Positions 50,976 to 59,988 of a DNA stretch of 64,000 bases are shown piece by piece. The notes under the pieces are model-generated. The model was not told the DNA's origin. It saw only the letters and a program-made list of their open reading frames with translations, and did not search any database. Source of the DNA: Halioglobus sp. (GTDB lineage Bacteria; Pseudomonadota; Gammaproteobacteria; Pseudomonadales; Halieaceae). Every line of letters starts with the position of its first letter. Position 1 is the first letter of the stretch. The position numbers were made by a program, and so were the translations under genes. The stretch covers positions 1 to 64,000 of the forward strand of contig JARFQU010000023.1 in the NCBI GenBank assembly GCA_029287595.1, in the 5' to 3' direction.

Positions 50976-51875
50976 ATGGAGGCGGGCGATAACAAACTAT
51001 CGACAACGGCACTGGCTCAGAAATTAAATATCCCCGTGCAACAGTTGTTCGCTACCCTGCAGGACTATGGCTGGATTCTGCGCTCCGGTAAAACCTGGAC
51101 CCTTACCCCAAAGGGCGAGTACGAAGGGGGCAGTTACCGCACCAGTAAGCGTTATGGTCGTTACATCTTGTGGCCGGCGCAATTGGATCACCATCCCTTG
51201 TTGGCTGCTATTGAATCCAATAAGCGCATTACAGCCGCATCCATGTGTCGCTATTATCCACGCCTGCACGCGCGGCAGATCAATCGCGCGCTGGCAGAGC
51301 TCGGGCTGCAGCATCACAGCATCCTGGGCTGGGAATTAACTGCGCTGGGTAAAACACTGGGCGGGCAACAGGAGGAAAGCGCCAACAGTGGCGCATTTTA
51401 CGTGACCTGGCCGCACGAGATTATCGATCACCCGGTGATTCATAGAGAGCTAACCCGGCAGTCAGACCAGATTCAGGCGCCAGAGCCTGTCGCGGATACC
51501 AGTGCGGAACCTGATCTTTTTGCTGCGCCCAGTGCAGAGTCTGTATCCTTTAATGGCATCGATGGTCACCAGGTGCAAACAGGTTTGCAGACCCGGGTGT
51601 GTAACTGGCTATACCTGGCCCAGCTGGCACACGCCTACCAACGGGCACTGCCCATAGAAGAATTAATACTAGCGGATTTCTATGTTCCGGAGGGCAGCGT
51701 GTATATCGATTGTTGGGAAGCCGATATACCTGCCCTGGAGCTTTCCGCGAAACTCCACAAGCGGGAAATTTACAGGGAAATGGGTCTGCGCAATATCGAG
51801 ATCAATGCGCGTGATGTGGAGCAGCTGGATGAGGTTCTGGGCAGGGGCCTGTTGGCCTTTGGTCTGCGTTGCTGA
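50976..51875 (+). CDS. Winged-helix repeats plus PD-(D/E)XK-like domain, unknown
   Basis: This 299-aa protein has two or three helix-turn-helix-like units in its first half: TTALAQKLNIPVQQLFATL with GWILRSGKTWTLTPKGE, and a second around RQINRALAELGLQ with GWELTALGK. They recall phage KilA-C/antirepressor domains. A Ser/Ala-rich linker (about 150-185) leads to a C-terminal domain with YVPEGSVYIDCWE and KLHKREIYREMG, whose acid/acid/lysine spacing recalls PD-(D/E)XK nucleases. It follows the dUTPase gene by five bases. A DNA-binding nuclease-like role is inference. Confidence 0.6.
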   Translation: MEAGDNKLSTTALAQKLNIPVQQLFATLQDYGWILRSGKTWTLTPKGEYEGGSYRTSKRYGRYILWPAQLDHHPLLAAIESNKRITAASMCRYYPRLHARQINRALAELGLQHHSILGWELTALGKTLGGQQEESANSGAFYVTWPHEIIDHPVIHRELTRQSDQIQAPEPVADTSAEPDLFAAPSAESVSFNGIDGHQVQTGLQTRVCNWLYLAQLAHAYQRALPIEELILADFYVPEGSVYIDCWEADIPALELSAKLHKREIYREMGLRNIEINARDVEQLDEVLGRGLLAFGLRC

Positions 51876-51887
51876 GTTGATGCCCGA

Positions 51888-52982
51888 TCAGCGTCGTCGC
51901 AGCATGACGCCGCACTCCATGTGTTCCGTATAGGGAAACTGGTCGAACATTGCGAAGTGCTCGATGCGGTGTGTATTGCACAAAGTTTTCAAATTTTCAG
52001 CCAGGGTAGTGGGGTTGCACGAGATATACAGAATGGTGGGAAAACGCGCTGCCATTGCCGTTGTATATTGATCCAGGCCCGCGCGAGGTGGGTCAACAAA
52101 AATCGTGTCCAATTGATACTCCCCCAGTGGCCTGGGCAGTTTTGCCAGGCGCCGGAACTCTCGCTCGCCGTTCATTGCCTGGGTGGCTTCTTCGGCGGAC
52201 AGTCTGATAACCTCTATATTGCTGGCCGCGTTGGCCTGAATGTTTTCCCGGGCTGCGCGCACCGAGCTTTTGGAGAGTTCAGTGGCGATGACGTGGTCGA
52301 AATGGGCCGCAAGGGGCAAGCTGAAGTTGCCGTTGCCACAATATAATTCGAGTAAGTCACCAGACAGCGACTGCGCTTTATCGCATGTCCAATCGAGCAT
52401 GTGCATGTTGACTGTCGCATTGGGTTGGGTAAACGCCTGCTCGTATTGTCGGTAATGATAACTGCGACCATTTACCTGTAGTGTCTCCTGAACATAGTCA
52501 CGCTCTATCGTCCACTTCTGTTTGCGGCTGCGCCCCACCAGCACAATATCAAGATCCGCAGCCAGCCGGGTTGCGGCCCGGTGCCAGTCGTCTTCCAGCC
52601 TGCGGTGATACACCAGAGTGACCAGGGTGTTACCGGCCAAGGTGCTGAGAAATTCTACCTGGAATAACTTGAGTCGCAGCGCAGGGTTATCCCTGAGTTG
52701 CGCGATAAGCTCCGGCATCAGTGACTGGATAGCGGCACAGGCGATGGGAAAGTCGACGATGGGCACCGGCGTCTTGCGATCTTCCGGGCGAAACATCACG
52801 TAGTCCAGGTTGTCACCGTCATGCCAGACTCGAAATTCCGCGCGCATACGAAACCCGATGGGTGGTGAGACAAATATCTCCGGCTCAGGCGGGGAGTAGG
52901 GTGCTAGCAGCGCCTTAACCCGCTGGGCTTTTTCATTAAGCAGTTCGCTGTAGCGTGAGGGCTCGACGCGGGACAGGGGCAT
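51888..52982 (-). CDS. trmA: tRNA (uracil-5-)-methyltransferase
   Basis: TrmA (364 aa) makes m5U54 in the T loop of tRNAs with S-adenosylmethionine. The SAM site is LLELYCGNGNFSLPLA, followed by FVDPPRAGLD. The nucleophile Cys322 is in ISCNPTTL and the proton-removing Glu356 in HMECGVML. Length matches E. coli TrmA. Its ATG overlaps the ybiB stop as ATGA, so it is the last gene of a leftward tRNA-modification run. Confidence 0.95.
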   Translation of the reverse strand: MPLSRVEPSRYSELLNEKAQRVKALLAPYSPPEPEIFVSPPIGFRMRAEFRVWHDGDNLDYVMFRPEDRKTPVPIVDFPIACAAIQSLMPELIAQLRDNPALRLKLFQVEFLSTLAGNTLVTLVYHRRLEDDWHRAATRLAADLDIVLVGRSRKQKWTIERDYVQETLQVNGRSYHYRQYEQAFTQPNATVNMHMLDWTCDKAQSLSGDLLELYCGNGNFSLPLAAHFDHVIATELSKSSVRAARENIQANAASNIEVIRLSAEEATQAMNGEREFRRLAKLPRPLGEYQLDTIFVDPPRAGLDQYTTAMAARFPTILYISCNPTTLAENLKTLCNTHRIEHFAMFDQFPYTEHMECGVMLRRR

Positions 52983-53986
52983 CAGTCCAGCCTCGAGCGA
53001 TCACGCTGCTGCCAGAGTGCGCCGGCCTGTTGCCTGGCAGAGGCGATCGTGCGTTGCGGCTCCAGTAACAGTAGGGCCGCGGCCGCGGTTGCCAGCGTTG
53101 CGTCAAGGCCATAGCCATGCTGCTGGCTGCCCCGCCACAGTTCCTGTAACGGCAGTGTCGAGAGGTCGCCGGCTACACTGTTGACGCGCTCCGAGCGGCT
53201 GCGCTGAAGTTGCTGCTCTTCTCGCTGACCATTGCTCAGCAAGTAGAGCCGGGTATCGGCCTGGGGTTTTATTTCCACTTCGCCACTATCGCCCTTGAAT
53301 ACCAGCGATCTGTGTTGTCCCATCAGGATGTCGGTCTCCTGGTGTAGCGCTGCGTAGGCGGGGTGAAAAACACTCTGGATACTGGCGCTTGCATTAATCG
53401 GGTTGATCATACGTGCCAAAGTGTTGACCGGTGAGCGCAGGCCCAGCAGGGGACGCAGTTGCATCATTTCATGCAGTGGCGGACAGATATGCCGCAGCGG
53501 TAAATAACTGAGGCGGTCGTCTGCCAATTGCTTGCCTACATCCTTCCAACTGCTTGCCACTGGCAAGCCCAGTTGCCCCAGTGCGTCTTCGGTGTAGAGC
53601 CGGCCCTGGGTATGGCCATCAGAGCCGTGAATGAAAATACGGTACCCTGCCTGGGCCAGCAGCAGTATCGACAAAATGAACCAGGGGTGCTGGTGCCGCT
53701 TGCCGGCGTAGCTGGACCAGTCCAGGTCCGCGGTTAAGCCTGGAGGCGGCCCTTGCATTGCTTCGCGACAGGCGCTCACGAACCCGGCGAGCTCCTCACC
53801 GGTTTCTTCCTTGACGCGCAACAGCATCAGGAACGCGCCCTGTTGCAATGGCTGGACTTCGCCTCTGAGTATCATGCCGAAAGCGGATTCAGCTTCTTCT
53901 TGCGTTAGCGAGCGCGTGCCGGTTTTGCCCTTTCCGAGAGTTCGTATATACGGTGCGAAGGGGTGCTCGGGGGAGGGCTGCTCCAT
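52982..53986 (-). CDS. ybiB: YbiB-like (TrpD2 family) nucleic-acid-binding protein
   Basis: This protein (about 334 aa) has the anthranilate phosphoribosyltransferase fold of the TrpD2/YbiB family. Those proteins have lost the enzyme activity and bind DNA or RNA; E. coli YbiB is linked to the SOS response. The N-terminal helical part (SLTQEEAESAFGMILRGEV) and the glycine-rich segment FIHGSDGHTQGRLYTED are seen. The start is uncertain: ATG at 53986 or TTG at 54019, which overlaps tusE. It lies between tusE and trmA. Confidence 0.85.
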   Translation of the reverse strand: MEQPSPEHPFAPYIRTLGKGKTGTRSLTQEEAESAFGMILRGEVQPLQQGAFLMLLRVKEETGEELAGFVSACREAMQGPPPGLTADLDWSSYAGKRHQHPWFILSILLLAQAGYRIFIHGSDGHTQGRLYTEDALGQLGLPVASSWKDVGKQLADDRLSYLPLRHICPPLHEMMQLRPLLGLRSPVNTLARMINPINASASIQSVFHPAYAALHQETDILMGQHRSLVFKGDSGEVEIKPQADTRLYLLSNGQREEQQLQRSRSERVNSVAGDLSTLPLQELWRGSQQHGYGLDATLATAAAALLLLEPQRTIASARQQAGALWQQRDRSRLD

Positions 53987-54009
53987 TGGAGCGTTGTCGG
54001 CCGGTGCCG

Positions 54010-54327
54010 TCACAGGCAATTTTCCGGTTTGGGCAGGCCTGCAATCTTGCTGCCAAGCTTGGCGGGCGAGCCGGGGAACAGCGACATCAGGTAAATACTG
54101 CGCCCCTTTTCTTTCCCGAGCTTTACCGCGCAGTATTTTACCAGCGCACGCATCGCTGGTGAGCTGTCGAACTCGGCGTAGTAGTCGCGCAGCAGATTCA
54201 GTAGCTCCCAGTGCGCCTGTGTGAGTTCAATGCCTTCTCCCGCAGCGATCTGCTGGGCCACGCTCGGTTCCCAGTCGTCCAGGTCGCGCAGGAAGCCCTC
54301 CTTATCGAATCGATCCGCGGGTAACAC
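54010..54327 (-). CDS. tusE: Sulfur relay protein TusE/DsrC
   Basis: TusE (105 aa) receives persulfide sulfur from TusBCD and hands it to MnmA for 2-thiouridine at tRNA position 34. The C-terminal arm PKPENCL ends with the active Cys104 as the penultimate residue. The second Cys of dissimilatory DsrC is absent, so this is the tRNA-thiolation type. Segment TQAHWELLNLLRDYYAEF is typical. It lies five bases after tusB. Confidence 0.95.
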   Translation of the reverse strand: MLPADRFDKEGFLRDLDDWEPSVAQQIAAGEGIELTQAHWELLNLLRDYYAEFDSSPAMRALVKYCAVKLGKEKGRSIYLMSLFPGSPAKLGSKIAGLPKPENCL

Positions 54328-54331
54328 TGTT

Positions 54332-54622
54332 TCAGTACCAGGCGAGTTGGCGAGGGTAGCGCGCGGTCAGCGCGACAAATCCCGTCATATCGGTGATCGT
54401 CACAGTATCGGGTGTCGCGATAATACCGGCGGCTCGTGCATCCTTGTCCAGTGCATACAACTGGGCGCCACAACGCAGTATCGCCTCGCAGGCTGGCGTT
54501 GCCCCTCGCACACAGTACACCCCATCACCCAGCAGCAGCAGGGCATCACCGGGGGCGATAGCAGCCAGGCAGTCGCGAAAGGCTGCACTGTTGGGGGACG
54601 CGTTCAGTGTATGCAGAACCAT
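54332..54622 (-). CDS. tusB: Sulfur relay protein TusB/DsrH
   Basis: TusB (96 aa) is the smallest subunit of the TusBCD hexamer in tRNA 2-thiouridine synthesis. The sequence LHTLNASPN near the start and LLLLGDGVYCV are typical of DsrH proteins. It lies three bases from tusC and five from tusE, so the four tus genes form one transcription unit. Confidence 0.92.
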   Translation of the reverse strand: MVLHTLNASPNSAAFRDCLAAIAPGDALLLLGDGVYCVRGATPACEAILRCGAQLYALDKDARAAGIIATPDTVTITDMTGFVALTARYPRQLAWY

Positions 54623-54624
54623 AT

Positions 54625-54999
54625 TTAGAAACCCAGCAGGTGGTCGTTGCGAGACAACAATTGCTGTATCTGGGCCTGGTCGAGGAATTGCCCGGCAATG
54701 GGTGTGTCGTATGTGGCAATTCGATACTTTGCTGCCGAAGCAGCGTCCACATAGACCGAGTCAATATCATATAAGGGTAGGGAAGCCAGCAATTTGCCGA
54801 CATTGTTAACCCCGATGGCAGCGCTGTCCTGGTCGGGCATCAGGTGTAATACGCCATCGCCCAGGAACAGAATATCTATCGCTTGCTCGAAAGCGGCCAT
54901 CGCCATGGCGGCATCCAGCGCCGCCCGGGCCAAACTGGAACCGTAGGGCGTATGCCTGATTACGACCAGTGTTTTTTTGCCGGTAACCGTCACGCTCAC
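54625..54999 (-). CDS. tusC: Sulfur relay protein TusC/DsrF
   Basis: TusC (124 aa) belongs to the DsrF family and is part of the TusBCD complex. The segments IRHTPYGSSLARAALDAAMAM and ILFLGDGVLHL match the family. There is no active Cys, as expected for this subunit. Its start overlaps the tusD stop by four bases. Confidence 0.93.
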   Translation of the reverse strand: MSVTVTGKKTLVVIRHTPYGSSLARAALDAAMAMAAFEQAIDILFLGDGVLHLMPDQDSAAIGVNNVGKLLASLPLYDIDSVYVDAASAAKYRIATYDTPIAGQFLDQAQIQQLLSRNDHLLGF

Positions 55000-55388
55000 C
55001 CCCCGAAAGTAACCAGCCGGTCAGAGTTAGCGGTGGCATCAACCAGCTCTCCAAGGCCTGACAGGGTAAAGGCGGGGTGGACGCTGGCGCAGGGCTTTTC
55101 ATGCCTGGAAGCCTCGGTAGCGTCCAGTTGGCCGCGCCTGATGGCGGAGGAAATGCACAACACCAACTCTACCTGCTGCTGTTCCGCCAGGTCGATCCAG
55201 GGGCCAAGCCGGTCAGTTTCATCTTGCGGGAACACAGCCAGGTCTGTACCGGCGTAGCACCCCGCATCAAAGAAAAAAACGCGCCTGACGGTGTGGCCAG
55301 CAGCGAGTACCGCCTCAGCGAAGGCAGCAGCAGTTTGCGCACCTTGTCCCGAGACCGGCGAAGAAAGTACCAGCAGGGAATAGATCAT
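54996..55388 (-). CDS. tusD: Sulfur relay protein TusD/DsrE
   Basis: TusD (130 aa) is the sulfur-carrying subunit of TusBCD. It takes persulfide from TusA on Cys78 (in LVLCISSAIRRG), the position known from E. coli. Start segment YSLLVLSSPVSGQGAQTA is typical. It begins 67 bases after the yccA stop, with an intrinsic terminator between them, so the tus run should have its own promoter. I could not place one clearly. Confidence 0.94.
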   Translation of the reverse strand: MIYSLLVLSSPVSGQGAQTAAAFAEAVLAAGHTVRRVFFFDAGCYAGTDLAVFPQDETDRLGPWIDLAEQQQVELVLCISSAIRRGQLDATEASRHEKPCASVHPAFTLSGLGELVDATANSDRLVTFGG

Positions 55389-55402
55389 GGCGGCATGGAC
55401 CC

Positions 55403-55434
55403 AAAAACAAAAAACCCCGGTAGAAGCCGGGGTT
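55403..55434 (-). terminator. Intrinsic terminator of yccA
   Basis: An 8-bp stem AACCCCGG/CCGGGGTT (55427-55434 with 55413-55420) has a 6-base loop and is followed, reading leftward, by six T and then GTTTTT. It lies 20 bases past the yccA stop. Confidence 0.85.
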
Positions 55435-55454
55435 CCAGTGTTTTGCGATCCCGA

Positions 55455-56129
55455 TCAGTCATCGCCGCCCAGTGCTGTAAGCAAGTGCAGCAGGTGGATG
55501 AACAGGTTGTAGATATCCAGGTACAGAGACACTGTAGCGCGGATGTAGTTGGTCTCACCACCGTTGATAATACGGCTGGTATCGAACAGGATCAGGCCGG
55601 ACATGATCATGACCACTGCCGCTGAGATCGTCAGCGAAAGGGCCGGAATCGCCAGGAAAATATTGGCTATCATGGCGACCACCGCGACCAGCAGGCCGAC
55701 CATCAGGAAGCCGCCCATGTAGGAGAAATCCTTGCGTGTGGTCAGCGCATAAGCCGACAGTCCGAAGAACACGATCGCCGTTCCGCCTAGCGCCTGCATC
55801 ACCAGGCCGGGGCCGTTGGGCATGGCCAGGTAATAATTGAGCATGGGGCCGATAGAGGCGCCCATGACGCCAGTAAAGGCGAAAATTGCGATCAGACCCT
55901 TGCTGCTGTCAGCCAGACGATTGACAACGAATAGAAGTCCAAATCCAACCAGGGCCAGCACCAGGCCAGCGCCGTGTCCCAGTCCCATAGACATGGAAAT
56001 GCCCGCAGTGAGGGCGCTGAACAGCAGTGTCATGCCCAGCAGCATGTAGGTGTTCTTCAGCACCTTGTTGGTGCTCAGGACCGACTCTACGCCGACAGTA
56101 TTCATGTTGTACAAACTTTTGTCTTGCAT
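55455..56129 (-). CDS. yccA: Bax inhibitor-1/YccA family membrane protein
   Basis: This 224-aa inner-membrane protein belongs to the BI-1/YccA family. E. coli YccA is a substrate and modulator of the FtsH protease. Seven helices are predicted from about residue 25, and the last segment NLFIHLLHLL is typical. The pH-sensing aspartate region LILFDTSRIINGGETNYIRA is present. As in E. coli, it lies beside tus genes. A GGAG site precedes the ATG. Confidence 0.9.
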   Translation of the reverse strand: MQDKSLYNMNTVGVESVLSTNKVLKNTYMLLGMTLLFSALTAGISMSMGLGHGAGLVLALVGFGLLFVVNRLADSSKGLIAIFAFTGVMGASIGPMLNYYLAMPNGPGLVMQALGGTAIVFFGLSAYALTTRKDFSYMGGFLMVGLLVAVVAMIANIFLAIPALSLTISAAVVMIMSGLILFDTSRIINGGETNYIRATVSLYLDIYNLFIHLLHLLTALGGDD

Positions 56130-56179
56130 CGTTTACTCCAAAAAGCAGCGCACGGATTGTGCTAACAATTCTCCGACAG

Positions 56180-56206
56180 ATAATACGCTCTAAAGTTCCG
56201 CTTCAA
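56180..56206 (-). promoter_or_regulatory. Possible promoter of yccA
   Basis: Reading leftward, TTGAAG (56201-56206) and TATTAT (56180-56185) are 15 bases apart, shorter than ideal. They lie about 50 bases before the yccA ATG. No gene is seen in the rest of the gap up to tRNA-Ser. Confidence 0.4.
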
Positions 56207-56385
56207 GCGACTGATTTACAGGCATTTTATCTGAGTGGCCGGGTTTTCATTAGCCATGTAAAAGCTAACGCCCCGATCCAACGCCAACTATAACGGATTT
56301 ACGGCAAAGAGCTCAACAACACACGCTGTAGGGTTAATGCCCATCAGGCGCGGGCAAATAGCAGACAGCGGCATATGTCCACGAG

Positions 56386-56417
56386 AAAAAAGGGGGCGCC
56401 CGCATGGACTCCCCTTT
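56386..56417 (-). terminator. Probable terminator of tRNA-Ser
   Basis: Reading leftward, AAAGGGG (56411-56417) pairs with CCCCTTT (56389-56395) around a GC-rich 15-base loop and runs into six T (56386-56391). It lies about 18 bases past the tRNA-Ser 3' end. Confidence 0.6.
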
Positions 56418-56434
56418 CAACTGGCATCTGAATA

Positions 56435-56524
56435 TGGCGGTGGGCGTAGGATTCGAACCTACGGAGGGGATAAACCCTCAACGGTTTTCAAGACCGCCGC
56501 TTTCGACCACTCAGCCAGCCCACC
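56435..56524 (-). tRNA. tRNA-Ser(TGA)
   Basis: This is a 90-base class II tRNA on the minus strand. The acceptor GGTGGGC pairs with GCCCACC, the anticodon arm loop is TTGAAAA with anticodon TGA, the variable arm is long (GAGGGTTTATCCCCTC), and the T arm contains GGTTCGAATCC. The end GCCA encodes CCA. It lies between rne and yccA with its own promoter and terminator signals. Confidence 0.95.
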
Positions 56525-56572
56525 GGATACTTACATTGTCTGTCGCCTGCAGCACTGCTTCAGGCAGGCGTG

Positions 56573-56600
56573 ATTATACAGTTCAGCAAAGTGGACACAA
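56573..56600 (-). promoter_or_regulatory. Promoter of tRNA-Ser
   Basis: Reading leftward, a perfect -10 TATAAT (56573-56578) is preceded at 16 bases by TTGTGT (56595-56600). It starts about 50 bases before the tRNA-Ser 5' end and 36 bases after the rne stop. Confidence 0.6.
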
Positions 56601-56635
56601 GGGCTCGAGCGCCCCTGTGGCCACATTCATGGGCC

Positions 56636-59419
56636 TCAGGACTGACCTGCGGCCTGGGCCATCTCCGCTTCGGGCAGCGGGCCCCTGGGGTCATTGCTGG
56701 CACGCGGGGCAACCTTGCCACCAGGCTCTACCGCGGGTGCCACGGTGTCGCTAAACAGCTGCAGGTGGCTGGTGACAATTTCCAGATCACGGACCGGTCG
56801 CGCCTCGACCCGGGGGTCGTTGATCGCTCGCCCGCCAGCAGTCAAGCCGGTGGTGTCGATCTCGGCAACATGCTGCTCCCGCTGCGGGGCAGCAGGTACA
56901 GGCGTTTCCACAACGGCAGCGGCTACCTCAGCTGTCTCGGCAGGCGCTTCTTCCGCGGCTACTGCAATGGACGCCTCATTTGCAGCCGTGACATCAGCAA
57001 CCTCTGCAACGGGTTCCGCTGCCTCGGCTTCTGGCGCAGCTTCAGGAAAAGCTGCCGCCTCAGACACAGTATCAGCCGTTACCACGGGGTGTTCAGTCGG
57101 GGGTTCAGGTGCGATATCTGCAGGTGCAGGGGCGGCTGCGACAACGGCTTGCGGGGTAGCTTGTGACTGGTCTACCTGGGTATCAACTGCAGTTTCACCC
57201 TTGTTCTCGGCGGCCGGCCGACGTCCGCGGCTGCGGCGCCGACGTGGAGACTCTCCGCGCTTCATATCGCTGGGGCGCTTACGGGGCTTGTTGTCGCTAC
57301 CGGTACCGGTAAGTTCCTCGACGCCGTCCACCTGCAGGTTAGTATCGGCAGGCTCCGCTGCAGTTTCTGGCTTGCTGCGCTGCCCACCGTCGCGTTCACT
57401 GCGACGACGCCTTTGCTGTTCGCGATTATCACCGCGGCCATCGGCACTGTCGCGCCGCTGACGTTTTTCCGCCGGCTTGCCGTCGTCTTTACTGCGATTT
57501 TCGTTACTGCGGTTGTCCTGGGAGCGTGACTGCCGGGCACCGTCCCCACCATCACTGCGTGTACGATTGCGATTTCTGTTGCGGTTGCGGTTTCTGTTGC
57601 GGTTGCCTTCGGACCTGTTGCCCTGTCCCTGCGGTTTTTGACCGGATTTGGCCGTGGTCTTGGGCTCTTCCGCGGGAGCCTGTTCCGTCTCCGCAGTGCC
57701 TCCCAAGGCAGACCAAAGTTTGGACAGCAGGCCGGCTTTTGGCTTGGGTGCTACTTGTGGCTTGCTGGGAGCTGCTTCACTGGCCGGCGCCTTCTCAACC
57801 GCCTGGGGAGAGGGACCCTTTTGCCGAACAGCTTCCACCGCCGCTTTTTGCACCGGGATATCCGCCTTGTGGCTATCGGTGATGGCGTCGACATCTGGCG
57901 CCGCAAGTTCAATTTTGTAGCTGGTTTCGTGGTCGCCGACGACCTCGTCATCGCGCAGGCGCTGGACTTCGAAGTGTGGGGTTTCCAGGTTCGGGTTCGG
58001 GATAACCAGCACCCGCGCCTTGGTAACCTGTTCTATTTCACCGAGCGCCGAGCGCTTCTCGTTCAGCAGGTAGGCTGCCACATCGACAGGCACGATGGCC
58101 CGAACCTCCGCGCTGCGATCCTTGATCGCTTCTTCTTCCAACAGGCGCAGGATAGAGAGTGCCAGGGACTTGGTGTCGCGAATGGTTCCCTGTCCGGTGC
58201 AGCGCGGACATACAATAGCGCTGGTTTCACCAAGGGAGGGGCGCAGTCGCTGCCGGGACATTTCCAGCAGACCGAAACGGGAGATACGGCCAACCTGGAC
58301 CCGGGCGCGGTCTACCTCAAGGGCATCGCGCATGCGGTTTTCCACGGCGCGCTGATTGCGTGCCGCCAACATGTCGATAAAGTCGATGACGACAAGGCCA
58401 CCCATATCCCGCAGGCGCAACTGCCTCGCCACTTCATCGGCGGCTTCCAGATTGGTCTGCAGAGCGGTCTGCTCGATATCGCTACCGCGTGTAGCCCGGG
58501 CAGAGTTGATATCGATGGAGATCAACGCCTCTGTGGGATCTATGACGATAGAGCCACCTGAGGGCAAGCGCACCTCCCGCTGAAAAGCCGTTTCGATCTG
58601 GCTCTCGATCTGGAAGCGGTTGAACATCGGAATGGAGTCTTCGTAGAGTTTGATACGGTTCTGGTATTGCGGCATCACCAGTCCGACGAAGTCAGAGGCC
58701 TCGCTAAAAGCGTCCGGCGAGTCGATAAGCACCTGGTCGACATCGTCGCGCAGGTAGTCGCGTACCGCGCGCACGATTACATTGCTTTCCTGAAACAGTA
58801 ATGTGGGGGCTTTGACCTGGTCATTCGCGGTAGTGATGGCCTCCCACAATTGCAGTAGGTAATTCAGGTCCCACTGCAGCTCCTGTGAACTGCGGCCAAC
58901 ACCGGCAGTGCGAATAATTACGCCCATGCCGTTGGGGATTTCCAACTCGTTAAGCGCGTCGCGCAGTTCGTTGCGGTCATCACCTTCGATACGGCGGGAA
59001 ATGCCGCCGGCGCGGGGATTGTTGGGCATCAGCACCATGTAGCGGCCGGCAAGGCTGATGAAGGTCGTGAGTGCGGCGCCTTTATTGCCGCGCTCTTCCT
59101 TATCCACCTGGATGATAACCTCGGTGCCTTCTTTCACCACATCCTTGATCATCAGGCGTCCGTTGCCATTTTCGGGCTTACGGTAGAAGTACTCCCTGGC
59201 GATTTCTTTCAGCGGCAGAAAGCCGTGGCGATCGGCGCCGAATTCGACGAAGGCCGCTTCCAGGCTGGGCTCAACCCGGGTAATTTTGCCCTTGTAGATA
59301 TTGGATTTTTTCTGGATTCGAGTACGGTTTTCGATATCCAGATCGTATAGACGCTGGCCGTCGACCAGAGCCACACGCAACTCTTCGGGTTGCGTTGCAT
59401 TGATTAATATTTTTTTCAT
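56636..59419 (-). CDS. rne: Ribonuclease E
   Basis: RNase E (927 aa) starts mRNA decay and processes rRNA and tRNA. The catalytic half (to about residue 510) has the S1 RNA-binding domain ([21 protein letters not shown]), the DNase I-like Mg site ([15 protein letters not shown]) and the zinc link CPRCTGQG. The C-terminal half is the disordered degradosome scaffold: an Asn-Arg dipeptide tract near residues 603-616, further Arg-rich RNA-binding stretches, an Ala/Glu/Pro-rich part, and two NDPR motifs near 867-870 and 909-912. NDPR motifs are linked to degradosome contacts in Pseudomonas. The 569-bp gap to rluC provides a long leader, as expected for a gene that autoregulates. Confidence 0.96.
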   Translation of the reverse strand: MKKILINATQPEELRVALVDGQRLYDLDIENRTRIQKKSNIYKGKITRVEPSLEAAFVEFGADRHGFLPLKEIAREYFYRKPENGNGRLMIKDVVKEGTEVIIQVDKEERGNKGAALTTFISLAGRYMVLMPNNPRAGGISRRIEGDDRNELRDALNELEIPNGMGVIIRTAGVGRSSQELQWDLNYLLQLWEAITTANDQVKAPTLLFQESNVIVRAVRDYLRDDVDQVLIDSPDAFSEASDFVGLVMPQYQNRIKLYEDSIPMFNRFQIESQIETAFQREVRLPSGGSIVIDPTEALISIDINSARATRGSDIEQTALQTNLEAADEVARQLRLRDMGGLVVIDFIDMLAARNQRAVENRMRDALEVDRARVQVGRISRFGLLEMSRQRLRPSLGETSAIVCPRCTGQGTIRDTKSLALSILRLLEEEAIKDRSAEVRAIVPVDVAAYLLNEKRSALGEIEQVTKARVLVIPNPNLETPHFEVQRLRDDEVVGDHETSYKIELAAPDVDAITDSHKADIPVQKAAVEAVRQKGPSPQAVEKAPASEAAPSKPQVAPKPKAGLLSKLWSALGGTAETEQAPAEEPKTTAKSGQKPQGQGNRSEGNRNRNRNRNRNRNRTRSDGGDGARQSRSQDNRSNENRSKDDGKPAEKRQRRDSADGRGDNREQQRRRRSERDGGQRSKPETAAEPADTNLQVDGVEELTGTGSDNKPRKRPSDMKRGESPRRRRSRGRRPAAENKGETAVDTQVDQSQATPQAVVAAAPAPADIAPEPPTEHPVVTADTVSEAAAFPEAAPEAEAAEPVAEVADVTAANEASIAVAAEEAPAETAEVAAAVVETPVPAAPQREQHVAEIDTTGLTAGGRAINDPRVEARPVRDLEIVTSHLQLFSDTVAPAVEPGGKVAPRASNDPRGPLPEAEMAQAAGQS
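57567..57602 (-). repeat. 18-bp tandem repeat in rne
   Basis: Two 18-base units, TTGCGATTTCTGTTGCGG (57567-57584) and TTGCGGTTTCTGTTGCGG (57585-57602), match at 17 of 18 positions and encode the alternating Asn-Arg tract of RNase E. Unit number changes would keep the frame. Confidence 0.75.
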
Positions 59420-59988
59420 AATGTGCCATAAGCCTTGTTGCAGCAGGCCTGGCGGGGCAGGAATCAGATGTTAAAGCCGGCACAGGGGCCGTTTACAGCG
59501 GGTAATTACCTGCGGTATGTGAGCCTGCGGCCCAGATACAACCTGGTTTTTCCGTTTGCGGCGTCGAGGTGCCTGGTCTACGCCAATCATCGCCAATGCG
59601 ATGACTTCGCAACGTCAGGTGGGAAAGATTAGTGGTCTTGTTCCCGCCTTTTTGCTAGTGTCGCAGCACCTTGGACCCGCGACGACGTTGCACTATTTCA
59701 ATAACTGATTCTGTGTCCCGGCAGTACTCGCTGCTCGGTTAAAATATATTGCCGGCCTGTAAACAATCGGGCGCGCAGAGCTTATTTCTCTCGCACCGTC
59801 CGGTATGCCGGCATCCGTTGTTGTCAGTGTGTGATTGTGCTGGCGGAACCGTGCATTTCGTAGGCAGGTCCAAAAAGTCGCCAGGGGTGGTATTGGTCAC
59901 CGGCGCCGTCTCTGTCCGCGGGCGGGTGCAATCACACGGCGCAGACTATAGCAGCTAATGGTAGAAAGTTAAATGAATTCCACGACTT
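59420..59988. promoter_or_regulatory. Divergent rne-rluC intergenic region (rne leader)
   Basis: No gene is supported in these 569 bases. By position it must contain the rne and rluC promoters and the rne 5' leader, which in E. coli folds into an RNase E-sensing structure. An AT-rich core (TTAAAATATATTG, 59739-59751) is the best promoter-like spot, but I could not assign complete -35/-10 pairs to either strand. Confidence 0.5.

Noticed and set aside
57638-58561. Open frame of 307 codons on the plus strand within rne
   Set aside because: It lies wholly antisense to the conserved RNase E gene and has no recognisable domain. Long antisense frames are expected in GC-rich coding DNA.
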